Assembly: GCF_900087015.1 (NCBI RefSeq)
Contig: NZ_FLKP01000002.1
Span: forward strand, 1,922,001 to 1,986,000
Direction: 5' to 3'
Source of the DNA: Christensenella timonensis
GTDB lineage: Bacteria > Bacillota > Clostridia > Christensenellales > Christensenellaceae
Length of the DNA stretch: 64,000 bases
The position numbers were made by a program, and so were the translations under genes. Under the pieces are notes generated by a model. That model made no database searches. It was not told the DNA's origin and worked only from the letters and a program-made list of their open reading frames with translations. Positions 1-7,865 of the stretch are shown in pieces (positions within the stretch are counted from its first letter, which is position 1; the number at the start of each line of letters is the position of its first letter).

Positions 1-57
1 TTTCCCAACAGGCAAAGAAATCCCTTCCACTTTGCCCATCCGGTACAAAAAAGCAGC

Positions 58-150
58 AAAAAAAGCACGATTTGTTTTATTTTTGCAACAATCCGCGCTG
101 TTATTTTTAAATGTTTTACGTTTTATATAGAAATCACCGTGCTTTTTTGA
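58..150. repeat. Long-range inverted repeat in the left-edge intergenic DNA
   Basis: The stretch 1-187 holds no gene that I can support. Arms reading AAAAAAGCACG near 59-69 and CGTGCTTTTTT near 138-148 are complementary and enclose about 70 AT-rich bases. It lies just downstream of the sigma-54 activator gene on the minus strand, so it may act in 3' end formation or belong to the next, unseen gene. Its left arm and following bases resemble DNA near 5607-5645. Confidence 0.35.
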
Positions 151-187
151 TGTGCCGGGCTTATGCGTTTCATTTTCGCAACGCGTT

Positions 188-1621
188 TCATTCCTGCAAC
201 AGCATATGTTTCTGCCGGTACTTTTTCCGTTTGCGTACAAAGGTCGCCGCATCCATATTCAGGCTTTTGGCCGCGTCGCGTACGTTTCCCCAGCGCTGGT
301 AGGCATGGTTGATGTAATCGAGCTCCATACGCTCTACCAGCGATTTCAGGTCGATGCCCTCCCCGCTCGACAAGAGCTGCGCTTCGGCCGACGCCACATG
401 CAAAAACAGGCTGCCCACCGTGATCTCGTCCGTACTGCTCATGATCATCGCCCGTTCCACGACGTTTTTAAGCTCGCGCACATTGCCCGGCCAGCGATAC
501 TCCACGAGCACGTCCTCGGCGGCCGGCGTCAGGTATTTGCGCATACCGTATTTATGGTTCAGCTCCTCCAAAAAGCGGTAAGCAAGGGGCAGGATATCCC
601 CCGGGCGCTCCCGCAGCGGCGGGATGGTCACAGGGAAAACGTTGAGGCGGTAAAAAAGATCCGCACGGAACGTCTTTTCCTTGAGCATCTCTTCCAAATT
701 CCTGTTGGTCGCGGCGATGACGCGCACGTCTACCTTGACCGGCTTATTCGAGCCGATACGCTCGATCTCTCCTTCCTGCAGCACACGCAACAGCTTCACC
801 TGCATATCAGGCGGCAGCTCGCCGATCTCGTCTAAAAAGATCGTCCCATTATCCGCTACCTCAAAAAGGCCCATCTTCCCTTCCTTGTTGGCCCCTGTAA
901 AAGCGCCGCGCTCATAGCCGAAAAGCTCGCTTTCGATAAGGGTCGCCGGGATCGCCCCGCAATTCACCTTGATAAAGCGCTCCTTGGCGCGGTTGCTTTC
1001 CTTATAAATATAAGAAGCGATCCGATCCTTGCCGACGCCCGTTTCCCCCGTCAGCAGTACGGTCGTATCCAGCTTGCAAACGCGGTCTATCATCTTCATC
1101 ATAGAGATCATGGCGTGGTCCCGCACGATGAGCTCGCTGTCTCCCAAAAGCTCCCTGCGCATGGCCTCCAGCTCGGAAACGTTCGCTTCGTTTTCCCGCA
1201 GGCGCAGGCGCAGCTCATGCAGCTCTGTGATATCGCGCACGTTCGTCATGACCATGACGACCTCGCCCGTTTCGTCCAAGGTCGGCGTACTGGTGATGAC
1301 CGCACGCTTGCCCGTCTGGAATTCCTGCTCCAGCGTCACGCTTTTCCGCGTGCGGATCGCTTCCAGCGTCCCCGACTGGTTGATGATATCGTGCGACACC
1401 AGGTCGCGCATATTTTTTCCGATCACCTGCTCGCGCTTCAGTCCTGAAATGATCTCGTAGGACGTATTGACCATCAGCGTATTGGCGCTGCCGTCCGTGA
1501 TATAGATGCCGTCGTAAGATGCCTCAATCACCACTTCAAGGACGCCGCGCGCTTTGTCAAGATCGCTTAACAGGTTATTGGGGCCGCCATTTTCGTAGTA
1601 GGCAGGTTCCCTCGTTTTCAT
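188..1621 (-). CDS. PAS-containing sigma-54-dependent transcriptional activator
   Basis: A 477-residue enhancer-binding protein that should remodel RNA polymerase holding sigma-54. Domains in order: a PAS sensor at about 25-130; a short coiled linker; an AAA+ ATPase with Walker A GETGVGKD at 192-199, the sigma-54 contact loop GAFTGA at 239-244 and Walker B IFLDE at 261-265; and a Fis-type helix-turn-helix at about 425-477. There is no receiver domain, so the PAS domain probably binds the signal. It starts 15 bases after the response regulator gene and shares its promoter. The target is unknown: I found no convincing -24/-12 promoter with GG-N10-GC spacing in the window, so the controlled operon may lie off the left edge. 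The family assignment is secure and the signal is not known. Confidence 0.93.
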   Translation of the reverse strand: MKTREPAYYENGGPNNLLSDLDKARGVLEVVIEASYDGIYITDGSANTLMVNTSYEIISGLKREQVIGKNMRDLVSHDIINQSGTLEAIRTRKSVTLEQEFQTGKRAVITSTPTLDETGEVVMVMTNVRDITELHELRLRLRENEANVSELEAMRRELLGDSELIVRDHAMISMMKMIDRVCKLDTTVLLTGETGVGKDRIASYIYKESNRAKERFIKVNCGAIPATLIESELFGYERGAFTGANKEGKMGLFEVADNGTIFLDEIGELPPDMQVKLLRVLQEGEIERIGSNKPVKVDVRVIAATNRNLEEMLKEKTFRADLFYRLNVFPVTIPPLRERPGDILPLAYRFLEELNHKYGMRKYLTPAAEDVLVEYRWPGNVRELKNVVERAMIMSSTDEITVGSLFLHVASAEAQLLSSGEGIDLKSLVERMELDYINHAYQRWGNVRDAAKSLNMDAATFVRKRKKYRQKHMLLQE

Positions 1622-1636
1622 CCTTTTTCCTCCCGG

Positions 1637-2302
1637 TCACGGCAGGCGGTACCGCACGCGCGGATGCCCGCCCGTATGGTAATCGATGTCCGCAACGACG
1701 CGTCCCGCGTCCGCCAGCCGCTTTAAATAACGCCGCACCGTTACAACCGAACTTGTAAGCTGTCCGGCAAGCTCTTTCACGGTGACGTCCTGCCCCGGCC
1801 TATCTTCCATATATTCCAAGATCCTTTGTTCCATACCGCCCGTGCCTTTGGGGCATCCGGTTTCTGCTCCCAGTGCCGCGTGCAGTAAATGATCCACCGT
1901 TTCCTGGTCCACGGAACGCAGCCCGCGCACCGTTTGCTCGTGGTCGGTATAGCGCCCGAGCGCCTCCTTTAAGCGTTCGCAGGAAAACGGCTTGACCAGA
2001 TAATCGACCGCGCCCAGATGCGCCGCGGCCTGCAGCGCGCCTGCATCCCTTGCCGCCGTCACCACGATGAGGTAGGTTTCGCAGCTTTCGTTAAGCAGCG
2101 CCTTTTCCAGCAATCCGCCGTCATAATCCGGGACGCACAGATCGAGGATCATCAGGTCAACGTCATTTTTATCAAGGAACGCAAGCGCACTTTTTAATTT
2201 CCGGAACTCCCCTGCAACGCAAAACCCGCCGTCCTTTTCCACATATCCGCGAATCAGGTAAGATACCATCGGATCCTGGTCGACAATGATCACACTGTGC
2301 AT
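1637..2302 (-). CDS. CitB/DcuR-type response regulator
   Basis: A 221-residue two-component regulator. The receiver domain fills about 1-120, with the phospho-acceptor Asp54 in ILDLCVPD and a conserved Lys in the VKPF motif. The C-terminal winged helix ends in a TVRRYLKRL and GHPRVRYRL pattern typical of regulators paired with CitA/DcuS/MalK sensors of di- and tricarboxylates. The start is set at the ATG giving MHSVIIVDQD because GGAGAAAG lies just upstream; a longer frame would run into the promoter. No sensor kinase is next to it. It heads an operon with the sigma-54 activator, an unusual pairing of a receiver-controlled sigma-70 regulator with a PAS-controlled sigma-54 activator. The ligand class is inferred from the family only. 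Confidence 0.88.
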   Translation of the reverse strand: MHSVIIVDQDPMVSYLIRGYVEKDGGFCVAGEFRKLKSALAFLDKNDVDLMILDLCVPDYDGGLLEKALLNESCETYLIVVTAARDAGALQAAAHLGAVDYLVKPFSCERLKEALGRYTDHEQTVRGLRSVDQETVDHLLHAALGAETGCPKGTGGMEQRILEYMEDRPGQDVTVKELAGQLTSSVVTVRRYLKRLADAGRVVADIDYHTGGHPRVRYRLP

Positions 2303-2324
2303 GCAACTTTCTCCAATCACTATT

Positions 2325-2353
2325 ATTGTAAGAGATTTCACAAACCGTGTCAA
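2325..2353 (-). promoter_or_regulatory. Sigma-70 promoter of the response regulator/sigma-54 activator operon
   Basis: On the minus strand TTGACA (2348-2353) is followed after 17 bases by TACAAT (2325-2330). This near-consensus promoter sits 22 bases upstream of the start codon at 2302 and supports that start. Confidence 0.8.
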
Positions 2354-2370
2354 TGCGCCGCACGGCAAAC

Positions 2371-2398
2371 AAAAAGCGCATCCCTATGCCGGATGCGC
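2371..2398 (-). terminator. Rho-independent terminator after the 63-residue gene
   Basis: An 8-bp stem (GCGCATCC with GGATGCGC) is followed on the minus strand by a T run. It ends transcription coming from the small gene at 2417-2608, just before the next promoter. Confidence 0.75.
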
Positions 2399-2416
2399 CG
2401 CCTCGCCAAACGATAT

Positions 2417-2608
2417 TCAACAATCCCTGTAACTGATCGGATCGAAATCCATTTCCGTATATCTCCTAAGCGGCTCGTCCCAGATCCAGTGGATCGGGTG
2501 CATGTCTATGCGGCCTGCGCCGTCGGCTTTTTTATCCTGTCCTGGCGCCGCATATTCGCCCGCTATTATTTTCGCATCTGCCAATCCAAACAATGAAAAC
2601 TGAACCAT
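2417..2608 (-). CDS. Small protein of unknown function, 63 residues
   Basis: I do not recognise this protein. It is soluble, begins MVQFSLFGLADAK and has an acidic, aromatic C-terminal half with WIWDEPLRRYTEMDF. There is no signal peptide, membrane segment or cysteine pair; the only Cys is the last residue. Support for its being real is a GGTGAGGGG ribosome site a few bases before the ATG, a dedicated terminator 19 bases after the stop, and placement between two genes of the same direction. It could be cotranscribed with the c-di-GMP phosphodiesterase gene 80 bases upstream. A non-coding leader is the main alternative. Confidence 0.5.
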   Translation of the reverse strand: MVQFSLFGLADAKIIAGEYAAPGQDKKADGAGRIDMHPIHWIWDEPLRRYTEMDFDPISYRDC

Positions 2609-2688
2609 GACCCCTCACCATTCCTTTTCTTCTTACCGCTGTTTTAATAATCTATCACAAAGGCCGGCGGATTTCAATATCATTTCTT

Positions 2689-5583
2689 TCAATCGGAGAA
2701 AAAATCCTCCGCTGGCATGGGTTTTGCAAAATAATATCCCTGCACGATCCCGCAGCCTGCATCCCGCAGGAAATCAACGTAACCGGCGCTTTCCACTCCT
2801 TCCGCAACCGTCTGTATCCCAAGCTCGTCGGCCATTTTGATAATATTGCGGATCACCGTGTTCGCGCGTTCCTTGTCACTGCTCCCCGCAAAAAACGCGC
2901 GGTCGATCTTGATCACATCCACGAGCAGGTCTTTTAGCAGTCCCAGCGACGAATAGCCGGAGCCAAAATCGTCCATTGATAACGCGAACCCTTCGCCGTG
3001 GAGTTGGTCAAGCACCTTTTTGAAGGCCGCCTCGTTACCGACGATCGCCGTTTCCGTCAGCTCGATCTCCAGGTATTTCTTCGGTACGCCGTATTCATCC
3101 GCAATACGCGAAAGCCCTTTCACAAAACCGGGGTCGCTTAGGTGCAGGCGTGAAAAATTAACGGATACCGTCACCGGCTCCCGCCCCTCATCTATCCAGC
3201 CTTGCACGATCGCGCACACCTGTGTGAACATATACAGGTCAAGCTTGACGACAAAGCCGTTTTTTTCAAAGACAGGGATAAAATCCACCGGATCGACCAG
3301 CTTTCCGTCCTTCTTCCGCCAACGCGCAAGCGCTTCCGCCCCCACCAATTTCTCATCCCGCAAGCGGTACTTTGGCTGCAAATAGACGCGGAATTCCCCG
3401 CGCGCCATCGCTTCTTCCATGGTAGATTCGATCTCCTGCGTACGGATCGCCTTTTCCTTGAGCTCTTTGTCGTAATCCACCTGCTCGCGCCCATCCGGGC
3501 TTTTGCGCGCTAAATTATGGGCATAATTGACTTTTTCAAAGATCGACTCGATATCCGTTTCACCCTGCCCGATCATGTAGCGACCCACGGAAAAAAGCAG
3601 GTTGCGCCCCGTGATCCGGCTGCTCTCTTTTTTGAAGCGCTCAAAATCTTCTTCCGTATCGCGCCGCGCACTATCCGGCCCTTCATATGCCTTCAACAGG
3701 GCGAACTCGTCGTCGTTCAAGCGTCCATATACATCCGTCCGCGGATCGGCGAGCATCCCGATCGCCTTTGCAACGCCGCACAGCACCCTGTTCCCTTCGT
3801 CAAATCCGTAAATTTCGTTGATGAGGTTGAAGCCCCTGATGTCGAGCTTCACGATATTATAGGTAACCTTCCCGTTCTGCTCCAGCAGCTTTTGTGCGTC
3901 CGCCTTGAATTTATTCAGGTTCCCCAGCCCCGTAAGCGGGTCGATATACGCCATCTTCCACAGGCGCTGCTTATATTTTTTCTGGCTGACGACGATATAG
4001 ACGAGGGAGGCGATCAGCAAGCCGATAATAACGAGCATGACCGCTATGATCTGCGTACTGTATTGCTCGACCATAACCATCAGCGGCGACGCCTGCTGTG
4101 CGGAGGTGTTTTCCAAAAGCAGCGAATTGAACTGCGCCTCCGTGATCGAAGGAATACTCTTATTCAGGATGCCGAGCAGGACAGGGTCTGCGTCCTCCCT
4201 GAAAGCAAAGGAAAATTCATCGGAAAGCGTTGTCACCGCCGAGATCATCAGCGACGGGTAGCGCTTGTGGATGGAGTCGGTGGCGGCATACAGGTTTTCC
4301 ATCGTAAAATCCGCCTCGCCCGCTTCGATCGCCTGGTAGCAGTCTTCCACATTGTCGTAATATACGATTTTATTTTGCGGGTAGTAGTGCTGCACATATT
4401 CCCTGTGCGGCACATAGATGGACGGAAGTGCGAATACGGCATCCGGCGCGACCGCGACCGTCCTTCCCACGATCACGATCGGACACTTTAAAAAGGTGTC
4501 GGAAAGGGACATCCCCAGGTTTCGCGCCTCGTCCGGGTTGTTATCATAGCTAAGGAGCATATCCGCTTCGCCGCTGCCGACCATATCAATGGCTTCGTCA
4601 TACTCGTATCCGCCCATGAAATCAAAATCCAGCCCTGTTTTGTCCGCGACCAGGCGCAGGATATCCACGTTGATCCCCTGCGGCTGCCCATCCGCGCCAA
4701 GGCTCTCGAACGGCGCCCAGCGCCGGTCGCAGATAAAGCGGATCGGCGGGGCGTTGTTGATATAGTCGATCTCTTTGGCCGTCAGCAGGAGCTGTTCCGA
4801 TTGCCCTCCAAAGTATTCCTGGTAAAGCGCTTCATCAAAGCCCGGCTTTTCGATCTGTATTTGTTCCAGGGCCTCGTCCACCGTTTCCAGCAGCTGTGCG
4901 TTCCCTTTGGCGGTCATCATATAAAAAGAAGCCGGGGCAAATTGCGCGACCGGTTTTTCCCCTTCCGTATTGCGGAAGTTGTTGGACACGATTGCATCCA
5001 CTTCGCCGGCGTGCAGAGCATAGACCAGCGACGCCATATCCGGGTACAGGACTTTTGTTACCGTAAAACCATGCTCTTTTTCAAACGTACGGAAATCTTC
5101 GTTCCTGCTGTTCGCCTCCATAAAACCGACCCTGATCCCATCAAAAACGTCATAATCGTTGAAGGTCAGCGCCTCATTTTCATCAAGCGCGTACATGCGG
5201 CCGAAATTCGTACCCGTAGGATAAGCGGTAAAATCAAACTTCGCTTCCCGTTCCGGTGTTTTCAGGGCATAATCCAAAAGGTCGATCTCCCCTGCTTCCA
5301 GCCGCTTCAAACATTCGTCCCACGTACCATATACATATTCAAAGGTAAGTCCGGAATATTGGGATATCTCGTTCAAATAGTCAAAGCCATAGCCGGCGTC
5401 ACGCCCTTTTGCGTCTTTGCCATAAAAACCTTCCAGCTCAAATACGCCTACCCTTACCGCTTTCTGCGGAGCGGCACGCCCGGGCTGCGGCAAGGCAAAA
5501 AACAACAGGCAGGCGCATAAAGCAGCGCACAATATCCTGGATAAACATATCTTTTTTGAAGCAGGGCACCTCACAATAAGCAC
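2689..5583 (-). CDS. Membrane c-di-GMP phosphodiesterase with two solute-binding sensor domains
   Basis: A 964-residue sensor-effector. A signal peptide leads into two tandem family-3 solute-binding modules (about 40-265 and 275-500), which in this family bind amino acids or similar small ligands outside the cell. A membrane helix follows near 510-535, then a GGDEF domain (about 540-700) and an EAL domain (about 710-960). The GGDEF signature is degraded to NDDEF, so cyclase activity is unlikely. The EAL domain looks active: GAEALARW, the ELTETA glutamate, DDFGSGYSS and VAEGVES are all present. It probably breaks down c-di-GMP in response to an extracellular ligand. It has its own promoter, flanked by a repeated 13-base motif. 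The domain calls are firm; the ligand is unknown. Confidence 0.92.
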   Translation of the reverse strand: MLIVRCPASKKICLSRILCAALCACLLFFALPQPGRAAPQKAVRVGVFELEGFYGKDAKGRDAGYGFDYLNEISQYSGLTFEYVYGTWDECLKRLEAGEIDLLDYALKTPEREAKFDFTAYPTGTNFGRMYALDENEALTFNDYDVFDGIRVGFMEANSRNEDFRTFEKEHGFTVTKVLYPDMASLVYALHAGEVDAIVSNNFRNTEGEKPVAQFAPASFYMMTAKGNAQLLETVDEALEQIQIEKPGFDEALYQEYFGGQSEQLLLTAKEIDYINNAPPIRFICDRRWAPFESLGADGQPQGINVDILRLVADKTGLDFDFMGGYEYDEAIDMVGSGEADMLLSYDNNPDEARNLGMSLSDTFLKCPIVIVGRTVAVAPDAVFALPSIYVPHREYVQHYYPQNKIVYYDNVEDCYQAIEAGEADFTMENLYAATDSIHKRYPSLMISAVTTLSDEFSFAFREDADPVLLGILNKSIPSITEAQFNSLLLENTSAQQASPLMVMVEQYSTQIIAVMLVIIGLLIASLVYIVVSQKKYKQRLWKMAYIDPLTGLGNLNKFKADAQKLLEQNGKVTYNIVKLDIRGFNLINEIYGFDEGNRVLCGVAKAIGMLADPRTDVYGRLNDDEFALLKAYEGPDSARRDTEEDFERFKKESSRITGRNLLFSVGRYMIGQGETDIESIFEKVNYAHNLARKSPDGREQVDYDKELKEKAIRTQEIESTMEEAMARGEFRVYLQPKYRLRDEKLVGAEALARWRKKDGKLVDPVDFIPVFEKNGFVVKLDLYMFTQVCAIVQGWIDEGREPVTVSVNFSRLHLSDPGFVKGLSRIADEYGVPKKYLEIELTETAIVGNEAAFKKVLDQLHGEGFALSMDDFGSGYSSLGLLKDLLVDVIKIDRAFFAGSSDKERANTVIRNIIKMADELGIQTVAEGVESAGYVDFLRDAGCGIVQGYYFAKPMPAEDFFSD

Positions 5584-5624
5584 TCACCCCATTCGCCGTC
5601 TTCGCAGAAAAAAGCACGATTGTA

Positions 5625-5716
5625 TTTCGCTTGCAAACCATCGCGCACAATTGGTTTCTTATCACTTGGTATACCACATAACGGGGCGTTTTTCAACTTG
5701 ATTTTTCGCTTGCAAA
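5625..5716. repeat. Direct repeat flanking the phosphodiesterase promoter
   Basis: The 13-mer TTTCGCTTGCAAA occurs at 5625-5637 and again at 5704-5716, on either side of the promoter at 5669-5696. The 79-base spacing and placement suggest operator sites for a regulator I cannot identify. Confidence 0.45.
5669..5696 (-). promoter_or_regulatory. Promoter of the phosphodiesterase gene
   Basis: Minus-strand TTGAAA (5691-5696), a 17-base spacer and TATACC (5669-5674). It lies 86 bases before the start codon, leaving an untranslated leader of about 80 bases. Confidence 0.6.
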
Positions 5717-5773
5717 AAAACGTTCGATACGTTTTTTCGATAGGTATCGTATTTTTGTCTTGACACTTTCATT

Positions 5774-5807
5774 AAAATAAAAAAGAGCTCGTCCCGCAGG
5801 CAAGCCC
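5774..5807 (-). terminator. Terminator after the PurF-like gene
   Basis: A 7-bp stem with two G-U pairs (GGGCTTG with CGAGCTC) is followed on the minus strand by a T-rich tract. It starts 17 bases past the stop codon of the PurF-like gene. Confidence 0.65.
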
Positions 5808-5823
5808 TTTTGACGCCTTACGC

Positions 5824-7227
5824 TCATTCTTTCCCATTCCAGCAATAAGTACACATTTTACATGGGTCGATCCCCACCGAAGCCTGCAAGTCGTCTAAGC
5901 GGTGGTAGCGCAGGGAAGTAAAATGCAGTTCCGCGCACACCTGCTCCGTCAATTCCGCGTGGCGCGCGCTGTCCGGCTCGGCATATTCCCGCAGCACCTT
6001 TTCAGAAACGTCCCCTTCTTTCTGCGCGATCAGCTTGCGCGCGATCAGTTCGAGATCGGACGTCGAGCGGGAAAAGCTCAAATATTTACAGCCGTACAGG
6101 ATCGGCGGACAGGCCGAACGCACATGTACTTCCTTAGCGCCGCTCTCGTACAAAAATTCCGTCGTTTCCCGCATCTGTGTACCGCGTACGATGGAATCGT
6201 CTATCAACAGCAGTTTTTTCCCCCGGATCAACCCCTCGACCGGGATCAGCTTCATATGCGCGATCAGGTTGCGCAAGTCCTGCTTTTGCGGCATGAACGA
6301 GCGCGGCCAGGTGGGCGTATATTTGATAAACGGGCGGGCAAAGGGAATCCCCGAGGCATTCGCATAGCCGATGGCGTACGCCGTACCGGAATCCGGTATC
6401 CCGGCGACCATATCCGGCTGCACGCAATCGTGGGAGGCCAGAAGCTGTCCGCTCTCATAGCGCATCTGTTCCACATTTACGCCTTCATAGCAGGTGGTCG
6501 GGTAGCCGTAATACGTCCACAGGAAACTGCAGATCTTCATGTCTTCTTTGGGGGGCAATACTTCTTCGATCCCTTCGGGCGTGATCAGGACGACCTCGGC
6601 CGGCCCTAATTCACGCACGTCACGATATCCCAGGTTCAGGTAGGAGAAGCTTTCCGAGGCCACGCAATAGCCGTCTTCCTTTTCGCCCAGCACCAGCGAT
6701 GTCCGGCCTACATTATCCCGCGCGGCATAAATGCCGTCAGGGGTGAGCACCAGCATGGTCATGGAGCCCTCGATATGTTCCTGTGCATAGCGGATCCCCT
6801 CCGCCAGCGTCGCCTGGCTTCCCACCAGAGCCGCCACCAGCTCCGTAGGGTTCAGCTTGCCGTTCCCCATTTCCGAAAACTGCGCAAAGCTGTTTTGGAA
6901 GCATTTGCGGATGATCTCGTCGGCGTTGTTGATGCGTCCCACCGTTGCAACGGCATAAGTGCCCAAATGCGAACGTACGGTAAGGGGCTGCGGCGCGGTA
7001 TCAGAGATGCTGCCGATACCCATCGGCCCGGTGAGGTCTTCTACATCCCGCTCAAACTTCGTACGGAACGGGGAATTCTGGATCCCATGGATCGCCCGCA
7101 GGAACCGCCCTTCCGAATATACCGTCATACCGCCGCGATAGGTTCCTAAATGTGAATGGTAATCCGTCCCGAAAAACAGATCGTATGCACAATTCCCTCT
7201 TTTTGCTACGCCGAAAACACCGCCCAA
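5824..7227 (-). CDS. Amidophosphoribosyltransferase-like protein lacking the N-terminal cysteine
   Basis: A 467-residue PurF homologue. The N-terminal half is a class II glutamine amidotransferase fold; the C-terminal half holds a phosphoribosyltransferase site, LLIDDSIVRGTQ, that binds PRPP in true PurF. In PurF the mature N-terminus is a catalytic cysteine (CGVFG). Here the protein starts MGGVFG with Gly in that place, so glutaminase action by that residue is not possible. A cysteine-rich end, CKMCTYCW, is distinctive. The start is TTG, chosen because GGAGG stands 9 bases upstream and an extended -10 promoter lies beyond. It appears monocistronic and is not among purine genes. It may use free ammonia or have another role; the family is often labelled purF automatically. 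Confidence 0.8.
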   Translation of the reverse strand: MGGVFGVAKRGNCAYDLFFGTDYHSHLGTYRGGMTVYSEGRFLRAIHGIQNSPFRTKFERDVEDLTGPMGIGSISDTAPQPLTVRSHLGTYAVATVGRINNADEIIRKCFQNSFAQFSEMGNGKLNPTELVAALVGSQATLAEGIRYAQEHIEGSMTMLVLTPDGIYAARDNVGRTSLVLGEKEDGYCVASESFSYLNLGYRDVRELGPAEVVLITPEGIEEVLPPKEDMKICSFLWTYYGYPTTCYEGVNVEQMRYESGQLLASHDCVQPDMVAGIPDSGTAYAIGYANASGIPFARPFIKYTPTWPRSFMPQKQDLRNLIAHMKLIPVEGLIRGKKLLLIDDSIVRGTQMRETTEFLYESGAKEVHVRSACPPILYGCKYLSFSRSTSDLELIARKLIAQKEGDVSEKVLREYAEPDSARHAELTEQVCAELHFTSLRYHRLDDLQASVGIDPCKMCTYCWNGKE

Positions 7228-7265
7228 TTCACTGATCCTCCGTCTATAATTTCTTTTGCGTTACA

Positions 7266-7274
7266 ATTATATCA
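7266..7274 (-). promoter_or_regulatory. Extended -10 promoter of the PurF-like gene
   Basis: Minus-strand TGATATAAT is an exact extended -10 element about 40 bases before the TTG start. I see no good -35 box. Confidence 0.55.
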
Positions 7275-7311
7275 TTTTAACGTGTTCCAGACTACCGCAA
7301 ACGACGAAAAA

Positions 7312-7340
7312 ACGAAAATCCCGCCCTCCCGGGGCGGGAT
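7312..7340 (-). terminator. Terminator after the Rrf2 gene
   Basis: A perfect 9-bp stem, ATCCCGCCC with GGGCGGGAT, followed on the minus strand by a T-rich stretch. It begins about 22 bases after the Rrf2 stop codon. Confidence 0.75.
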
Positions 7341-7361
7341 AAAAAGATACCCTTGCCGGCT

Positions 7362-7793
7362 TCAGGAGCCGGTTTTTGAATGTTCCTTAAAAATCATTGC
7401 GTCAATATCCGCAATCGTGATTTTGCCAAGTCGTTCCTTACACGCCCGGTCTAGGCCGGCGTAAATCCCGTCCATCACCGCTGCCATGCCCGACGCCACC
7501 AGGCACTTCATGTCCGCGTTGCCCGAGCGCCACCCCGCCGCAACGAGCGGCTCTTCGAGCGCGTCGCTCACCATGCGTAACGTCACCCCTTTTGGGTCAA
7601 GCCGGAAGGCATACCCCCCGACAGCGCCCTCTTTTGTGGTAAGCAGCCCCGCTTTTTTGAGCTTGGACATCACTTTGCGGATGCGCGCCGGATGGGTGCA
7701 TACATTTTTTGCAAGCTCGTCGCTGCTCAGCATTTCCTGCTTGTGGTTCAAATAAACCAGCGCATGGACAGCTATGGTAAATTCGCCTGTCAT
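7362..7793 (-). CDS. Rrf2-family transcriptional regulator
   Basis: A 143-residue regulator with the Rrf2 winged helix in the first 80 residues (MTGEFTIAVHALVYL, then LAKNVCTHPARIRKVMSKLKK and the wing KEGAVGGYAF). Three cysteines (near 32, 96 and 118) are present but not in the CX5-7CX5C cluster of IscR or NsrR, so an Fe-S form is uncertain; a thiol-sensing role as in YwnA/HypR-like members fits better. It lies 72 bases after the TlpA-like gene and could be read from the same promoter, which suggests control of that thiol-redox pair. The regulator family is clear, while the target and signal are inferred. Confidence 0.88.
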   Translation of the reverse strand: MTGEFTIAVHALVYLNHKQEMLSSDELAKNVCTHPARIRKVMSKLKKAGLLTTKEGAVGGYAFRLDPKGVTLRMVSDALEEPLVAAGWRSGNADMKCLVASGMAAVMDGIYAGLDRACKERLGKITIADIDAMIFKEHSKTGS

Positions 7794-7865
7794 AAAACAT
7801 TCCCTTCCAGCAATTTTTTCAACAATGCAATCATAAATGATGCGTATGCAAAAATCAAGCTTTTC

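Noticed and set aside
3517-4491. Long open frame on the plus strand opposite the phosphodiesterase gene
   Set aside because: It has no recognisable domains or ribosome site, and the minus-strand gene has complete GGDEF/EAL motifs across it.
5584-5668. c-di-GMP (GEMM) riboswitch before the phosphodiesterase gene, suggested by GCAAACC
   Set aside because: GCAAACC is on the strand opposite to the transcript, and the rest of the GEMM core is missing.
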